Positions 23,414 through 35,043 of a stretch of 64,000 nucleotides of DNA are shown one piece after another. The DNA comes from Chlorocebus sabaeus (taxonomy: Eukaryota; Chordata; Mammalia; Primates; Cercopithecidae), in NCBI RefSeq assembly GCF_047675955.1, contig NC_132909.1, positions 39,359,931 through 39,423,930 of the forward strand. The letters are read 5' to 3'. Positions within the stretch are counted from its first letter, which is position 1. Each line of letters opens with the position of its first letter. The notes beneath the pieces were generated by a model. It ran no database searches. It saw only the letters and a program-made list of their open reading frames with translations, and was not told the DNA's origin. Made by a program: the position numbers and the translations under genes.

Positions 23414-25745
23414 ATGTCTGGGACACAGATCGCTTCCCAGTCCGTCAGGGAGACACTCCTCGGACATCCGTGCGGTGACGGTTTCTCTCTCCAAACCTGT
23501 TTCTGCTTGCTTGGCCAGGTTCCTTGACCCTGGAGCTCTTGGCTCCCATACTTGTCTCCGGCAGGGAAGCTGTCTTGCTCTCCCTGTTTCTCCTCATGGC
23601 TGGGTGGCCTGACTCACATGAGCGGTAGGCGACCGTGACTGGCCTTGTCTTCTTGGACAGGCGGTGCGGCACTTCCCCTCTGCACTTCCCCTCTCGTTCT
23701 TGAGGGACAGCCTCTCCTCTGCTCCTCTGAGCGGGTGGACTGACTCCCTGAATCTTCTGGCCCCCTCCTGGATCCCAGGCGTTCTTTGATTTCCCTTGGA
23801 ATCCACGGACAGGTCCCTTGGGACCCTCTTCCACCCGGGCACAGGCCTGGACTCCGCCGTTGGTTTCGCCGTCGCCCCGTAGGCCCGGGCTGACACGCAT
23901 TCACGTCGTCTGCTCGGGGATCGGCCAGTGCCACGCGTGGGGCCATAGGCTCCGCGGCGGAACCGCGGCGGAACCGCCCCGTCCCTGTTTGCGCGTGTCC
24001 TGGAAAGCAGAGGCAGCTTGCAGGAGCCCCGGGGCTTTTGCAAGCGGGGCTAGGCCGCCGCTCTTTCAGAGGGGGAGGGAGGCCCAGGGCTCGTGGGTCA
24101 GTGAATTTTCGGCTGGCACCACGCCTTAAGGCCCAGGGGATGATTCTGTGCTGCAGGGAGGCCCCGCCTGCCTCAGCCCATGATGGCGAGCCCATTCTTT
24201 CTCACCCGGAGGGGGCCAAAATCCCATCTCAAGAGGAGTCCTGAGACCCCAGCAGAGGCCCTGAAGCTCCCCCTCCACCGGTGGAAGTCGGCTCAAGGAG
24301 GTCCTGAAGACAGGACTCCGGGGATCTTGCTACTGGGATGCCCGCGGCCCCTTCTCCCACGCCGCCCCCTGCTGGAGCCCGGATCCGGCCGCGGCCGGGG
24401 CTGCGGCGGCAGCCCCCAGCGACCCCCACCCCCCCTCCCCGCTTCCCCGCTTCCCCGTGCCCCTCCGCGCACACGCCCCCTCCCACCCCATCCCCGGCCC
24501 CGGCGCCCCGCGCAGCCGCCGTTGTTTAAAGGCGCCGCAGCCTGACTTCCAGTTGGGGAGCGCGATTGGACCCGGAGCGGCAGGGCCAGTGCGCATGCGC
24601 GAGGCGCGAGCGGCCGCTGGCTTCACAGCGGTTCCCACGGTTGTCTTAGAAACCAGCCCCCTGAGGCTTGGCAAAGCAGGAGCCCTCCGTGCCGGTCCTT
24701 GGGTGTCGGGGCTGCGGGGCTCCTGCCTCACCTCTCCACGGGGTCGACAGGAACGTCTCCGGACGGACGCCGGGATTCGCTAGGCGCCGGCCAGGAGGAC
24801 AAAACCGCAGGCGGAATCCGCGGGAAGAGGCGCGTGGTCCCAGCATCAGGCCTGCCCGGACGGTGTTGGGGTGAATCTCCCCAAAAGTCTTGCCCCCGTG
24901 ATCTCCACGACCGTTCCGCCCGCCTGTCCGTGGGCTGCTCTCTCCCCCGAGGGGCCTTCACGCCCGGAGCAGAAGCCTGCAGCGTCGGGGGGGCTGTGTG
25001 CCTGCAGGGGCTGCGTTTCTGTGCCGCTGCTGCCGTGGGACTGTGTGTGTCTGCGTCTCTCCCATTCTCTCTTGTCTCTCTGGCGCTCACTCTCTGTGTG
25101 TCTTTTCCTCTTTCTGCCGGTTTGTGTGTGCCTGCCCGTGTGCGTGGGTGAGTTCGGACGAATGCGCCCCGTGCGCCCAAAGGCGACTTCTTGCGTGTCG
25201 GACTGGCTCTGCGGAGCCTCTTTCTTCTGCCTCTGTGCCTGGGTCTTGGGGTGGGCTCCTCAGTGGTTTTCGCCGCCGTTCAGGTTCCGCTCGGGGTCCC
25301 TGAGGGCCACGACCGCGTGAGGAGATGCGTCTCCCCAGCAGCAGTGGAGAAATCTCGTTACCCTTCCCGATCGGTCCCCCTCCTGGGATCAAGATAACCA
25401 CAGTCCAGCCAGGGACAAAAGCCCCAGAGGAGCTCATCGCCCTGCAGGAGCGGAGCAGACCCACCTCAGAGGAGAGGCTTGTACCTTTTCACGGCGCTTC
25501 TCTGAGCAATGAAGTTGCACCAAGGCAGAAGCTTGAAGAGGAAGCCGGGAAGGGGAGATGCCAGGCCTCCCGGTCCCTGGAACGCTGGCCTCTCTGGACA
25601 AGGCAGCCGTTGGGCAACCCTCCCCTTAGGCCCGCGGCGGTGGCAGCGGGCAGTATCCGGCCTGGGCTCCGGCCTCTGCTCTGCCCTGCCTCTTGCTCTG
25701 TCTCCCCTGTCTCTCGGGGGCCTACACGCTTCTCGGTCTGGCTGA
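23414..25745 (+). repeat. Macrosatellite unit 11 (right-half/B recombinant)
   Basis: 2,332 bp. The left ~700 bp carry marks of units 12-20 (GTCTTGCTC near 23572, GGCACCACGCC near 24114). The rest is type B (CCCATTCTTTC near 24191, GGCTTCAC at 24619, GATTCGCTAGG, GTGAAT). It marks the border between the left and right halves of the array. Confidence 0.9.
24362..24626 (-). promoter_or_regulatory. Unit 11 regulatory block: CTCF and NRF1 intact, CRE-like lost
   Basis: CTCF core at 24362-24375. NRF1 palindrome at 24590-24600. GGCTTCAC at 24619-24626. This is the last type B block in the array. Confidence 0.75.
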
Positions 25746-28082
25746 ATGTCTGGGACACAGATCGCTTCCCACTCCGTCAGGGAGACACTCCTCGGACATC
25801 CGTGCGGTGACGGTTTCTCTCTCCAAACCTGTTTCTGCTTGCTTGGCCAGGTTCCTTGACCCTGGAGCTCTTGGCTCCCATACGTGTCTCCGGCAGGGAA
25901 GCTGTCTTGCTCTCCCTGTTTCTCCTCATGGCTGGGTGGCCTGCCTCGCATGAGCGGTAGGCGACCGTGACTGGCCTTGTCTTCTTGGACAGGCGGTGCG
26001 GCACTTCCCCTCTGCACTTCCCCTCTCGTTCTTGAGGGACAGCCTCTCCTCTGCTCCTCTGAGCGGGTGGACTGACTCCCTGAATCTTCTGGCCCCCTCC
26101 TGGATCCCAGGCGTTCTTTGATTTCCCTTGGAATCCACGGACAGGTCCCTTGGGACCCTCTTCCACCCGGGCACAGGCCTGGACTCCGCCGTTGGTTTCG
26201 CTGTCGCCCCGTAGGCCCGGGCTGACACGGATTCACGTCGTCTGCTCCGGGATCGGCCAGTGCCACGCGTGGGGCCATAGGCTCCGCGGCGGAACCGCGG
26301 CGGAACCGCCCCGTCCCTGTTTGCGCGTGTCCTGGAAAGCAGAGGCAGCTTGCAGGAGCCCCGGGGCTTTTGCAAGCGGGGCTAGGCCGCCGCTCTTTCA
26401 GAGGGGGAGGGAGGCCCAGGGCTCGTGGGTCAGTGAATTTTCGGCTGGCACCACGCCTTAAGGCCCAGGGGATGATTCTGTGCTGCAGGGAGGCCCCGCC
26501 TGCCTCAGCCCATGATGGCGAGCCCATCCTTTCTCACCCGGAGGGGGCCAAAATCCCATCTCAAGAGGAGTCCTGAGACCCCAGCAGAGGCCCTGAAGCT
26601 CCCCCTCCACCGGTGGAAGTCGGCTCAAGGAGGTCCTGAAGACAGGACTCCAGGGATCTTGCTACTGGGATGCCCGCGGCCCCTTCTCCCACGCCGCCCC
26701 CTGCTGGAGCCCGGATCCGGGCGCCGCCGGGGCTGCGGCGACAGCCCCCAGCGACCCCCACCCCCCCTCCCCGCTTCCCCGTGCCCCTCCGCGCACACGC
26801 CCCCTCCCACCCCATCCCCGGCCCCGGCGCCCCGCGCAGCCGCCGTTGTTTAAAGGGGCCGCAGCCTGACTTCCAGGTGGGGAGCGCGAGTGGGCCCGGG
26901 GCGGCAGGGCCAGTGCGCATGCGCGAGGCGCGAGCGGCCGCTGGCGTCACAGCGGTTCCCACGGTTGTCTTAGAAACCAGCCCCCTGAGGCTTGGCAAAG
27001 CCGGAGCCCTCCGTGCCGGTGCTTGGGTGTCGGGGCTGCGGGGCTCCTGCCTCCCTCACCTCTCCACGGGGTCGACAGGAACGTCTCCGGACGGACGCCG
27101 GGAGTCGCAAGGCGCCGGCCAGGAGGACAAAACCGCAGGCGGAGTCCGGGGGAAGAGGCGCGTGGTCCCAGCATCAGGCCTGCCCCGACGGTGTTGGGGT
27201 GAGTCTCCCCAAAAGTCTTGCCCCCGTGATCTCCACGACCGTTCCGCCCGCCTGTCCGTGGGCTGCTCTCTCCCCCGAGGGGCCTTCAGGCCCGGAGCAG
27301 AAACCAGCAGCCTCGGGGGGGCTGTGTGCCTGCGGGGGCTGCGTTTCTGTGCCGCTGCTGCCGTGGGACTGTGTGTGTCTGCGTCTCTCCCATTCTCTCT
27401 TGTCTCTCTGGCCCTCACTCTCTGTGTGTCTTTCCCTCTTTCTGCCGGTTTGTGTGTGCCTGCCCGTGTGCGTGGCTGCGTTCGGACGAACGCGCCCGGA
27501 CGAATGCGCCCGGTGCGCCCAAAGGCGACTTCTTGCGTGTCGGCCTGGCTCTACCGAGCCTCTTTCTTCTGCCTCTGTGCCTGGGTCTTGCGGCGGGCTC
27601 GTCAGTGGTTTCCGCCGCCGTTCCGCTCGGGGTCCCTGAGGGCCACGACCGCGTGAGGAGATGCGTCTTCCCCAGCAGCAGTGGAGAAATCTCCTTACCC
27701 TTGCCGATCGGACCCCCTCCTGGGATCAAGATAACCACAGTCCAGCCAGGGACAAAAGCCCCAGAGGAGCTCATCGCCCTGCAGGAGAGGAGCAGACCCG
27801 CCTCAGAGGAGAGGCTTGTACCTTTTCACGGCGCTTCTCTGAGAAATGAAGTGGCACCAAGGCAGAAGCTTGAAGAGGAAGCCGGGAAGGGGAGATGCCA
27901 GGCCTCCCGGTCCCTGGAACGCTGGCCTCTCTGGACAAGGCAGCCGTTGGGCAACCCTCCCCTTAGGCCCGCGGCGGTGGCAGCGGGCAGTATCCGGCCT
28001 GGGCTGCGGCCTCTGCTCTGCCCTGCCTCTTGCTCTGTCTCCCCTGTCTCTCGGGGGCCTACACGCTTCTCGGTCTGGCTCA
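25746..28082 (+). repeat. Macrosatellite unit 12 (type E)
   Basis: 2,337 bp. Private or shared marks are GATCCGGGCGCC near 26715, GGGCCCGGGGCGG near 26893, a doubled GAACGCGCCCG/GAATGCGCCCG element near 27487, and TTTCCGCCGCCG near 27608. CCATAGG replaces the inverted CCAAT near 26275. Confidence 0.95.
26694..26950 (-). promoter_or_regulatory. Unit 12 regulatory block: all elements intact
   Basis: CTCF core at 26694-26707. NRF1 palindrome at 26914-26924. GGCGTCAC at 26943-26950. Confidence 0.75.
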
Positions 28083-30411
28083 ATGTCTGGGACACAGATC
28101 GCTTCCCAGTCCGTCAGGGAGACACTCCTCGGACATCCGTGCGGTGACGGTTTCTCTCTCCAAACCTGTTTCTGCTTGCTTGGCCAGGTTCCTTGACCCT
28201 GGAGCTCTTGGCTCCCATACGTGTCTCCGGCAGGGAAGCTGTCTTGCTCTCCCTGTTTCTCCTCATGGCTGGGTGGCCTGCCTCGCATGAGCGGTAGGCG
28301 ACCGTGACTGGCCTTGTCTTCTTGGACAGGCGGTGCGGCACTTCCCCTCTGCACTTCCCCTCTCGTTCTTCAGGGACAGCCTCTCCTCTGCTCCTCTGAG
28401 CGGGTGGACTGACTCCCTGAAACTTCTGGCCCCCTCCTGGATCCCAGGCGTTCTTTGATTTCCCTTGGAATCCACGGACAGGTCCCTTGGGACCCTCTTC
28501 CACCCGGGCACAGGCCTGGACTCCGCCGTTGGTTTCGCTGTCGCCCCGTAGGCCCGGGCTGACACGGATTCACGTCGTCTGCTCGGGGATCGGCCAGTGC
28601 CACGCGTGGGGCCATTGGCTCCGCGGCGGAACCGCGGCGGAACCGCCCCGTCCCTGTTTGCGCGTGTCCTGGAAAGCAGAGGCAGCTTGCAGGAGCCCCG
28701 GGGCTTTTGCAAGCGGGGCTAGGCCGCCGCTCTTTCAGAGGGGGAGGGAGGCCCAGGGCTCGTGGGTCAGTGAATTTTCGGCTGGCACCACGCCTTAAGG
28801 CCCAGGGGATGATTCTGTGCTGCAGGGAGGCGCCGCCTGCCTCAGCCCATGATGGCGAGCCCATCCTTTCTCACCCGGAGGGGGCGAAAATCCCATCTCA
28901 AGAGGAGTCCTGAGACCCCAGCAGAGGCCCTGAAGCTCCCCCTCCACCGGTGGAAGTCGGCTCAAGGAGGTCCTGAAGACAGGACTCCGGGGATCTTGCT
29001 ACTGGGATGCCCGCGGCCCCTTCTCCCACGCCGCCCCCTGCTGGAGCCCGGATCCGGCCGCCGCCGGGGCTGCGGCGACAGCCCCCAGCGACCCCCACCC
29101 CCCCTCCCCGCTTCCCCGTGCCCCTCCGCGCACACGCCCCCTCCCACCCCATCCCCGGCCCCGGCGCCCCGCGCAGCCGCCGTTGTTTAAAGGGGCCGCA
29201 GCCTGACTTCCAGGTGGGGAGCGCGAGTGGGCCCGGCGCGGCAGGGCCAGTGCGCATGCGCGAGGCGCGAGCGGCCGCTGGCGTCACAGCGGTTCCCACG
29301 GTTGTCTTAGAAACCAGCCCCCTGAGGCTTGGCAAAGCCGGAGCCCTCCGTGCCGGTGCTTGGGTGTCGGGGCTGCGGGGCTCCTGCCTCCCTCACCTCT
29401 CCACGGGGTCGACAGGAATGTCTCCGGACGGACGCCGGGAGTCGCAAGGCGCCGGCCAGGAGGACAAAACCGCCGGCGGAGTGCGGCGGAAGAGACGCGT
29501 GGTCCCAGCATCAGGCCTGCCCGGACGGTGTTGGGGTGAGTCTCCCCAAAAGTCTTGCCCCCGTGATCTCCACGACCGTTCCGCCCGCCTGTCCGTGGGC
29601 TGCTCTCTCCCCCGAGGGGCCTTCACGCCCGGAGCAGAAGCCTGCAGCGTCAGGGGGGCTGTGTGCCTGCGGGGGCTGCGTTTCTGTGCCGCTGCTGCCG
29701 TGGGACTGTGTGTGTCTGCGTCTCTCCCATTCTCTCTTGTCTCTCTGGCGCTCACTCTCTGTGTGTCTTTCCCTCTTTCTGCCGGTTTGTGTGTGCCTGC
29801 CCGTGTGCGTGGGTGCGTTCGGACGAATGCGCCCCGTGCGCCCAAAGGCGACTTCTTGCGTGTCGGCCTGGCTCTGCCGATCCTCTTTCTTCTGCCTCTG
29901 TGCCTGGGTCTTGCGGTGGGCTCGTCAGTGGTTTTCGCCGCCGTTCCGGTTCCGCTCGGGGTCCCTGAGGGCCACGACCGCGTGAGGAGATGCGTCTTCC
30001 CCAGCAGCAGTGGAGAAATCTGGTTACCCTTCCCGATCGGGCCCCCTCCTGGGATCAAGATAACCACAGTCCAGCCAGGGACAAAAGCCCCAGAGGAGCT
30101 CATCGTCCTGCAGGAGAGGAGCAGACCCGCCTCAGAGGAGAGGCTTGTACCTTTTCACGGCGCTTCTCTGAGCAATGAAGTTGCACCAAGGCAGAAGCTT
30201 GAAGACGAAGCCGGGAAGGGGAGATGCCAGGCCTCCCGGTCCCTGGAACGCTGGCCTCTCTGGACAAGGCAGCCGTTGGGCAACCCTCCCCTTAGGCCCG
30301 CGGCGGTGGCAGCGGGCAGTATCCGGCCTGGGCTCCGGCCTCTGCTCTGCCCTGCCTGTTGCTCTGTCTCCCCTGTCTCTCGGGGGCCTACACGCTTCTC
30401 GGTCTGGCTGA
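28083..30411 (+). repeat. Macrosatellite unit 13 (type F founder-like)
   Basis: 2,329 bp. It introduces the GGAGTGCGGCGGAAGAGACGCG block near 29478 that is shared with units 14-16, but keeps two copies of GCGGCGGAACC near 28623. The landmark has CTCAATG rather than CTGAATG at its start. Confidence 0.95.
29031..29287 (-). promoter_or_regulatory. Unit 13 regulatory block: all elements intact
   Basis: CTCF core at 29031-29044. NRF1 palindrome at 29251-29261. GGCGTCAC at 29280-29287. Confidence 0.75.
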
Positions 30412-32727
30412 ATGTCTGGGACACAGATCGCTTCCCAGTCCGTCAGGGAGACACTCCTCGGACATCCGTGCGGTGACGGTTTCTCTCTCCAAACCTGTTT
30501 CTGCTTGCTTGGCCAGGTTCCTTGACCCTGGAGCTCTTGGCTCCCATACGTGTCTCCGGCAGGGAAGCTGTCTTGCTCTCCCTGTTTCTCCTCATGGCTG
30601 GGTGGCCTGCCTCGCATGAGCGGTAGGCGACCGTGACTGGCCTTGTCTTCTTGGACAGGCGGTGCGGCACTTCCCCTCTGCACTTCCCCTCTCCTTCTTC
30701 AGGGACAGCCTCTCCTCTGCTCCTCTGAGCGGGTGGACTGACTCCCTGAATCTTCTGGCCCCCTCCTGGATCCCAGGCGTTCTTTGATTTCCCTTGGAAT
30801 CCACGGACAGGTCCCTTGGGACCCTCTTCCACCCGGGCACAGGCCTGGACTCCGCCGTTGGTTTCGCCGTCGCCCCGTAGGCCCGGGCTGACACGCATTC
30901 ACGTCGTCTGCTCGGGGATCGGCCAGTGCCACGCGTGGGGCCATTGGCTCCGCGGCGGAACCGCCCCGTCCCTTTTTGCGCGTGTCCTGGAAAGCAGAGG
31001 CAGCTTTCAGGAGCCCCGGGGCTTTTGCAAGCGGGGCTAGGCCGCCGCTCTTTCAGAGGGGGAGGGAGGCCCAGGGCTCGTGGGTCAGTGAATTTTCGGC
31101 TGGCACCACGCCTTAAGGCCCAGGGGATGATTCTGTGCTGCAGGGAGGCCCCGCCTGCCTCAGCCCATGATGGCGAGCCCATCCTTTCTCACCCGGAGGG
31201 GGCCAAAATCCCATCTCAAGAGGAGTCCTGAGACCCCAGCAGAGGCCCTGAAGCTCCCCCTCCACCGGTGGAAGTCGGCTCAAGGAGGTCCTGAAGACAG
31301 GACTCCGGGGATCTTGCTACTGGGATGCCCGCGGCCCCTTCTCCCACGCCGCCCCCTGCTGGAGCCCGGATCCGGGCGCCGCCGGGGCTGCGGCGACAGC
31401 CCCCAGCGACCCCCACCCCCCCTCCCCGCTTCCCCGTGCCCCTCCGCGCACACGCCCCCTCCCACCCCATCCCCGGCCCCGGCGCCCCGCGCAGCCGCCG
31501 TTGTTTAAACGGGCCGCTGCCTGACTTCCAGGTGGGGAGCGCGAGTGGGCCCGGCGCGGCAGGGCCAGTGCGCATGCGCGAGGCGCGAGCGGCCGCTGGC
31601 GTCACAGCGGTTCCCACGGTTGTCTTAGAAACCAGCCCCCTGAGGCTTGGCAAAGCCGGAGCCCTCCGTGCCGGTGCTTTGGTGTCGGGGCTGCGGGGCT
31701 CCTCTGCCTCACCTCTCCACGGGGTCGACAGGAATGTCTCCGGACGGACGCCGGGAGTCGTAAGGCGCCGGCCAGGAGGACAAAACCGCCGGCGGAGTGC
31801 GGCGGAAGAGACGCGTGGTCCCAGCATCAGGCCTGCCCGGACGGTGTTGGGGTGAGTCTCCCCAAAAGTCTTGCCCCCCTGATCTCCACGACCGTTCCGC
31901 CCGCCTGTCCGTGGGCTGCTCTCTCCCCCGAGGGGCCTTCACGCCCGGAGCAGAAGCCTGCAGCGTCAGGGGGGCTGTGTGCCTGCGGGGGCTGCGTTTC
32001 TGTGCCGCTGCTGCCGTGGGACTGTGTGTGTCTGCGTCTCTCCCATTCTCTCTTGTCTCTCTGGCGCTCACTCTCTGTGTGTCTTTCCCTCTTTCTGCCG
32101 GTTTGTGTGTGCCTGCCCGTGTGCGTGGGTGCGTTCGGACGAATGCGCCCCGTGCGCCCAAAGGCGACTTCTTGCGTGTCGGCCTGGCTCTGCCGAGCCT
32201 CTTTCTTCTGCCTCTGTGCCTGGGTCTTGCGGTGGGCTCGTCAGTGGTTTTCGCCGCCGTTCCGGTTCCGCTCGGGGTCCCTGAGGGCCACGACCGCGTG
32301 AGGAGATGCGTCTTCCCCAGCAGCAGTGGAGAAATCTGGTTACCCTTCCCGATCGGACCCCCTCCTGGGATCAAGATAACCACAGTCCAGCCAGGGACAA
32401 AAGCCCCAGAGGAGCTCATCGTCCTGCAGGAGAGGAGCAGACCCGCCTCAGAGGAGAGGCCTGTACCTTTTCACGGCGCTTCTCTGAGCAATGAAGTTGC
32501 ACCAAGGCAGAAGCTTGAAGACGAAGCCGGGAAGGGGAGATGCCAGGCCTCCCGGTCCCTGGAACGCTGGCCTCTCTGGACAAGGCAGCCGTTGGGCAAC
32601 CCTCCCCTTAGGCCGGCGGCGGTGGCAGCGGGCAGTATCCGGCCTGGGCTCCGGCCTCTGCTCTGCCCTGCCTCTTGCTCTGTCTCCCCTGTCTCTCGGG
32701 GGCCTACACGCTTCTCGGTCTGGCTGA
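30412..32727 (+). repeat. Macrosatellite unit 14 (type F)
   Basis: 2,316 bp. It has a single GCGGCGGAACC copy and GTTTAAACGGGCCGCTGCC in place of GTTTAAAGGGGCCGCAGCC (near 31503), which creates a PmeI-type octamer. A private CCCTTTTTGCG lies near 30970. Confidence 0.95.
31349..31605 (-). promoter_or_regulatory. Unit 14 regulatory block: intact, TTTAAA flank changed
   Basis: CTCF core at 31349-31362. NRF1 palindrome at 31569-31579. GGCGTCAC at 31598-31605. The TTTAAA box sits in GTTTAAAC rather than GTTTAAAG. Confidence 0.75.
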
Positions 32728-35043
32728 ATGTCTGGGACACAGATCGCTTCCCAGTCCGTCAGGGAGACACTCCTCGGACATCCGTGCGGTGACGGTTTCT
32801 CTCTCCAAACCTGTTTCTGCTTGCTTGGCCAGGTTCCTTGACCCTGGAGCTCTTGGCTCCCATACGTGTCTCCGGCAGGGAAGCTGTCTTGCTCTCCCTG
32901 TTTCTCCTCATGGCTGGGTGGCCTGCCTCGCATGAGCGGTAGGCGACCGTGACTGGCCTTGTCTTCTTGGACAGGCGGTGCGGCACTTCCCCTCTGCACT
33001 TCCCCTCTCGTTCTTCAGGGACAGCCTCTCCTCTGCTCCTCTGAGCGGGTGGACTGACTCCCTGAATCTTCTGGCCCCCTCCTGGATCCCAGGCGTTCTT
33101 TGATTTCCCTTGGAATCCACGGACAGGTCCCTTGGGACCCTCTTCCACCCGGGCACAGGCCTGGACTCCGCCGTTGGTTTCGCCGTCGCCCCGTAGGCCC
33201 GGGCTGACACGCATTCACGTCGTCTGCTCGGGGATCCGCCAGTGCCACGCGTGGGACCATTGGCTCCGCGGCGGAACCGCCCCGTCCCTGTTTGCGCGTG
33301 TCCTGGAAAGCAGAGGCAGCTTGCAGGAGCCCCGGGGCTTTTGCAAGCGGGGCTAGGCCGCCGCTCTTTCAGAGGGGGAGGGAGGCCCAGGGCTCGTGGG
33401 TCAGTGAATTTTCGGCTGGCACCACGCCTTAAGGCCCAGGGGATGATTCTGTGCTGCAGGGAGGCCCCGCCTGCCTCAGCCCATGATGGCGAGCCCATCC
33501 TTTCTCACCCGGAGGGGGCCAAAATCCCATCTCAAGAGGAGTCCTGAGACCCCAGCAGAGGCCCTGAAGCTCCCCCTCCACCGGTGGAAGTCGGCTCAAG
33601 GAGGTCCTGAAGACAGGACTCCGGGGATCTTGCTACTGGGATGCCCGCGGCCCCTTCTCCCACGCCGCCCCCTGCTGGAGCCCGGATCCGGCCGCCGCCG
33701 GGGCTGCGGCGACAGCCCCCAGCGACCCCCACCCCCCCTCCCCGCTTCCCCGTGCCCCTCCGCGCACACGCCCCCTCCCACCCCATCCCCGGCCCCGGCG
33801 CCCCGCGCAGCCGCCGTTGTTTAAACGGGCCGCTGCCTGACTTCCAGGTGGGGAGCGCGAGTGGGCCCGGCGCGGCAGGGCCAGTGCGCATGCGCGAGGC
33901 GCGAGCGGCCGCTGGCGTCACAGCGGTTCCCACGGTTGTCTTAGAAACCAGCCCCCTGAGGCTTGGCAAAGCCGGAGCCCTCCGTGCCGGTGCTTTGGTG
34001 TCGGGGCTGCGGGGCTCCTCTGCCTCACCTCTCCACGGGGTCGACAGGAATGTCTCCGGACGGACGCCGGGAGTCGCAAGGCGCCGGCCAGGAGGACAAA
34101 ACCGCCGGCGGAGTGCGGCGGAAGAGACGCGTGGTCCCAGCATCAGGCCTGCCCGGACGGTGTTGGGGTGAGTCTCCCCAAAAGTCTTGCCCCCGTGATC
34201 TCCACGACCGTTCCGCCCGCCTGTCCGTGGGCTGCTCTCTCCCCCGAGGGGCCTTCACGCCCGGAGCAGAAGCCTGCAGCGTCAGGGGGGCTGTGTGCCT
34301 GCGGGGGCTGCGTTTCTGTGCCGCTGCTGCCGTGGGACTGTGTGTGTCTGCGTCTCTCCCATTCTCTCTTGTCTCTCTGGCGCTCACTCTCTGTGTGTCT
34401 TTCCCTCTTTCTGCCGGTTTGTGTGTGCCTGCCCGTGTGCGTGGGTGCGTTCGGACGAATGCGCCCCGTGCGCCCAAAGGCGACTTCTTGCGTGTCGGCC
34501 TGGCTCTGCCGAGCCTCTTTCTTCTGCCTCTGTGCCTGGGTCTTGCGGTGGGCTCGTCAGTGGTTTTCGCCGCCGTTCCGGTTCCGCTCGGGGTCCCTGA
34601 GGGCCACGACCGCGTGAGGAGATGCGTCTTCCCCAGCAGCAGTGGAGAAATCTGGTTACCCTTCCCGATCGGACCCCCTCCTGGGATCAAGATAACCACA
34701 GTCCAGCCAGGGACAAAAGCCCCAGAGGAGCTCATCGTCCTGCAGGAGAGGAGCAGACCCGCCTCAGAGGAGAGGCCTGTACCTTTTCACGGCGCTTCTT
34801 TGAGCAATGAAGTTGCACCAAGGCAGAAGCTTGAAGACGAAGCCGGGAAGGGGAGATGCCAGGCCTCCCGGTCCCTGGAACGCTGGCCTCTCTGGACAAG
34901 GCAGCCGTTGGGCAACCCTCCCCTTAGGCCGGCGGCGGTGGCAGCGGGCAGTATCCGGCCTGGGCTCCGGCCTCTGCTCTGCCCTGCCTCTTGCTCTGTC
35001 TCCCCTGTCTCTCGGGGGCCTACACGCTTCTCGGTCTGGCTGA
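32728..35043 (+). repeat. Macrosatellite unit 15 (type F)
   Basis: 2,316 bp, the same length as units 14 and 16 and nearly identical to both. Private differences include GGGATCCGCC near 33232. GTTTAAAC is present near 33820. Confidence 0.95.
33665..33921 (-). promoter_or_regulatory. Unit 15 regulatory block: intact, TTTAAA flank changed
   Basis: CTCF core at 33665-33678. NRF1 palindrome at 33885-33895. GGCGTCAC at 33914-33921. GTTTAAAC as in unit 14. Confidence 0.75.
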
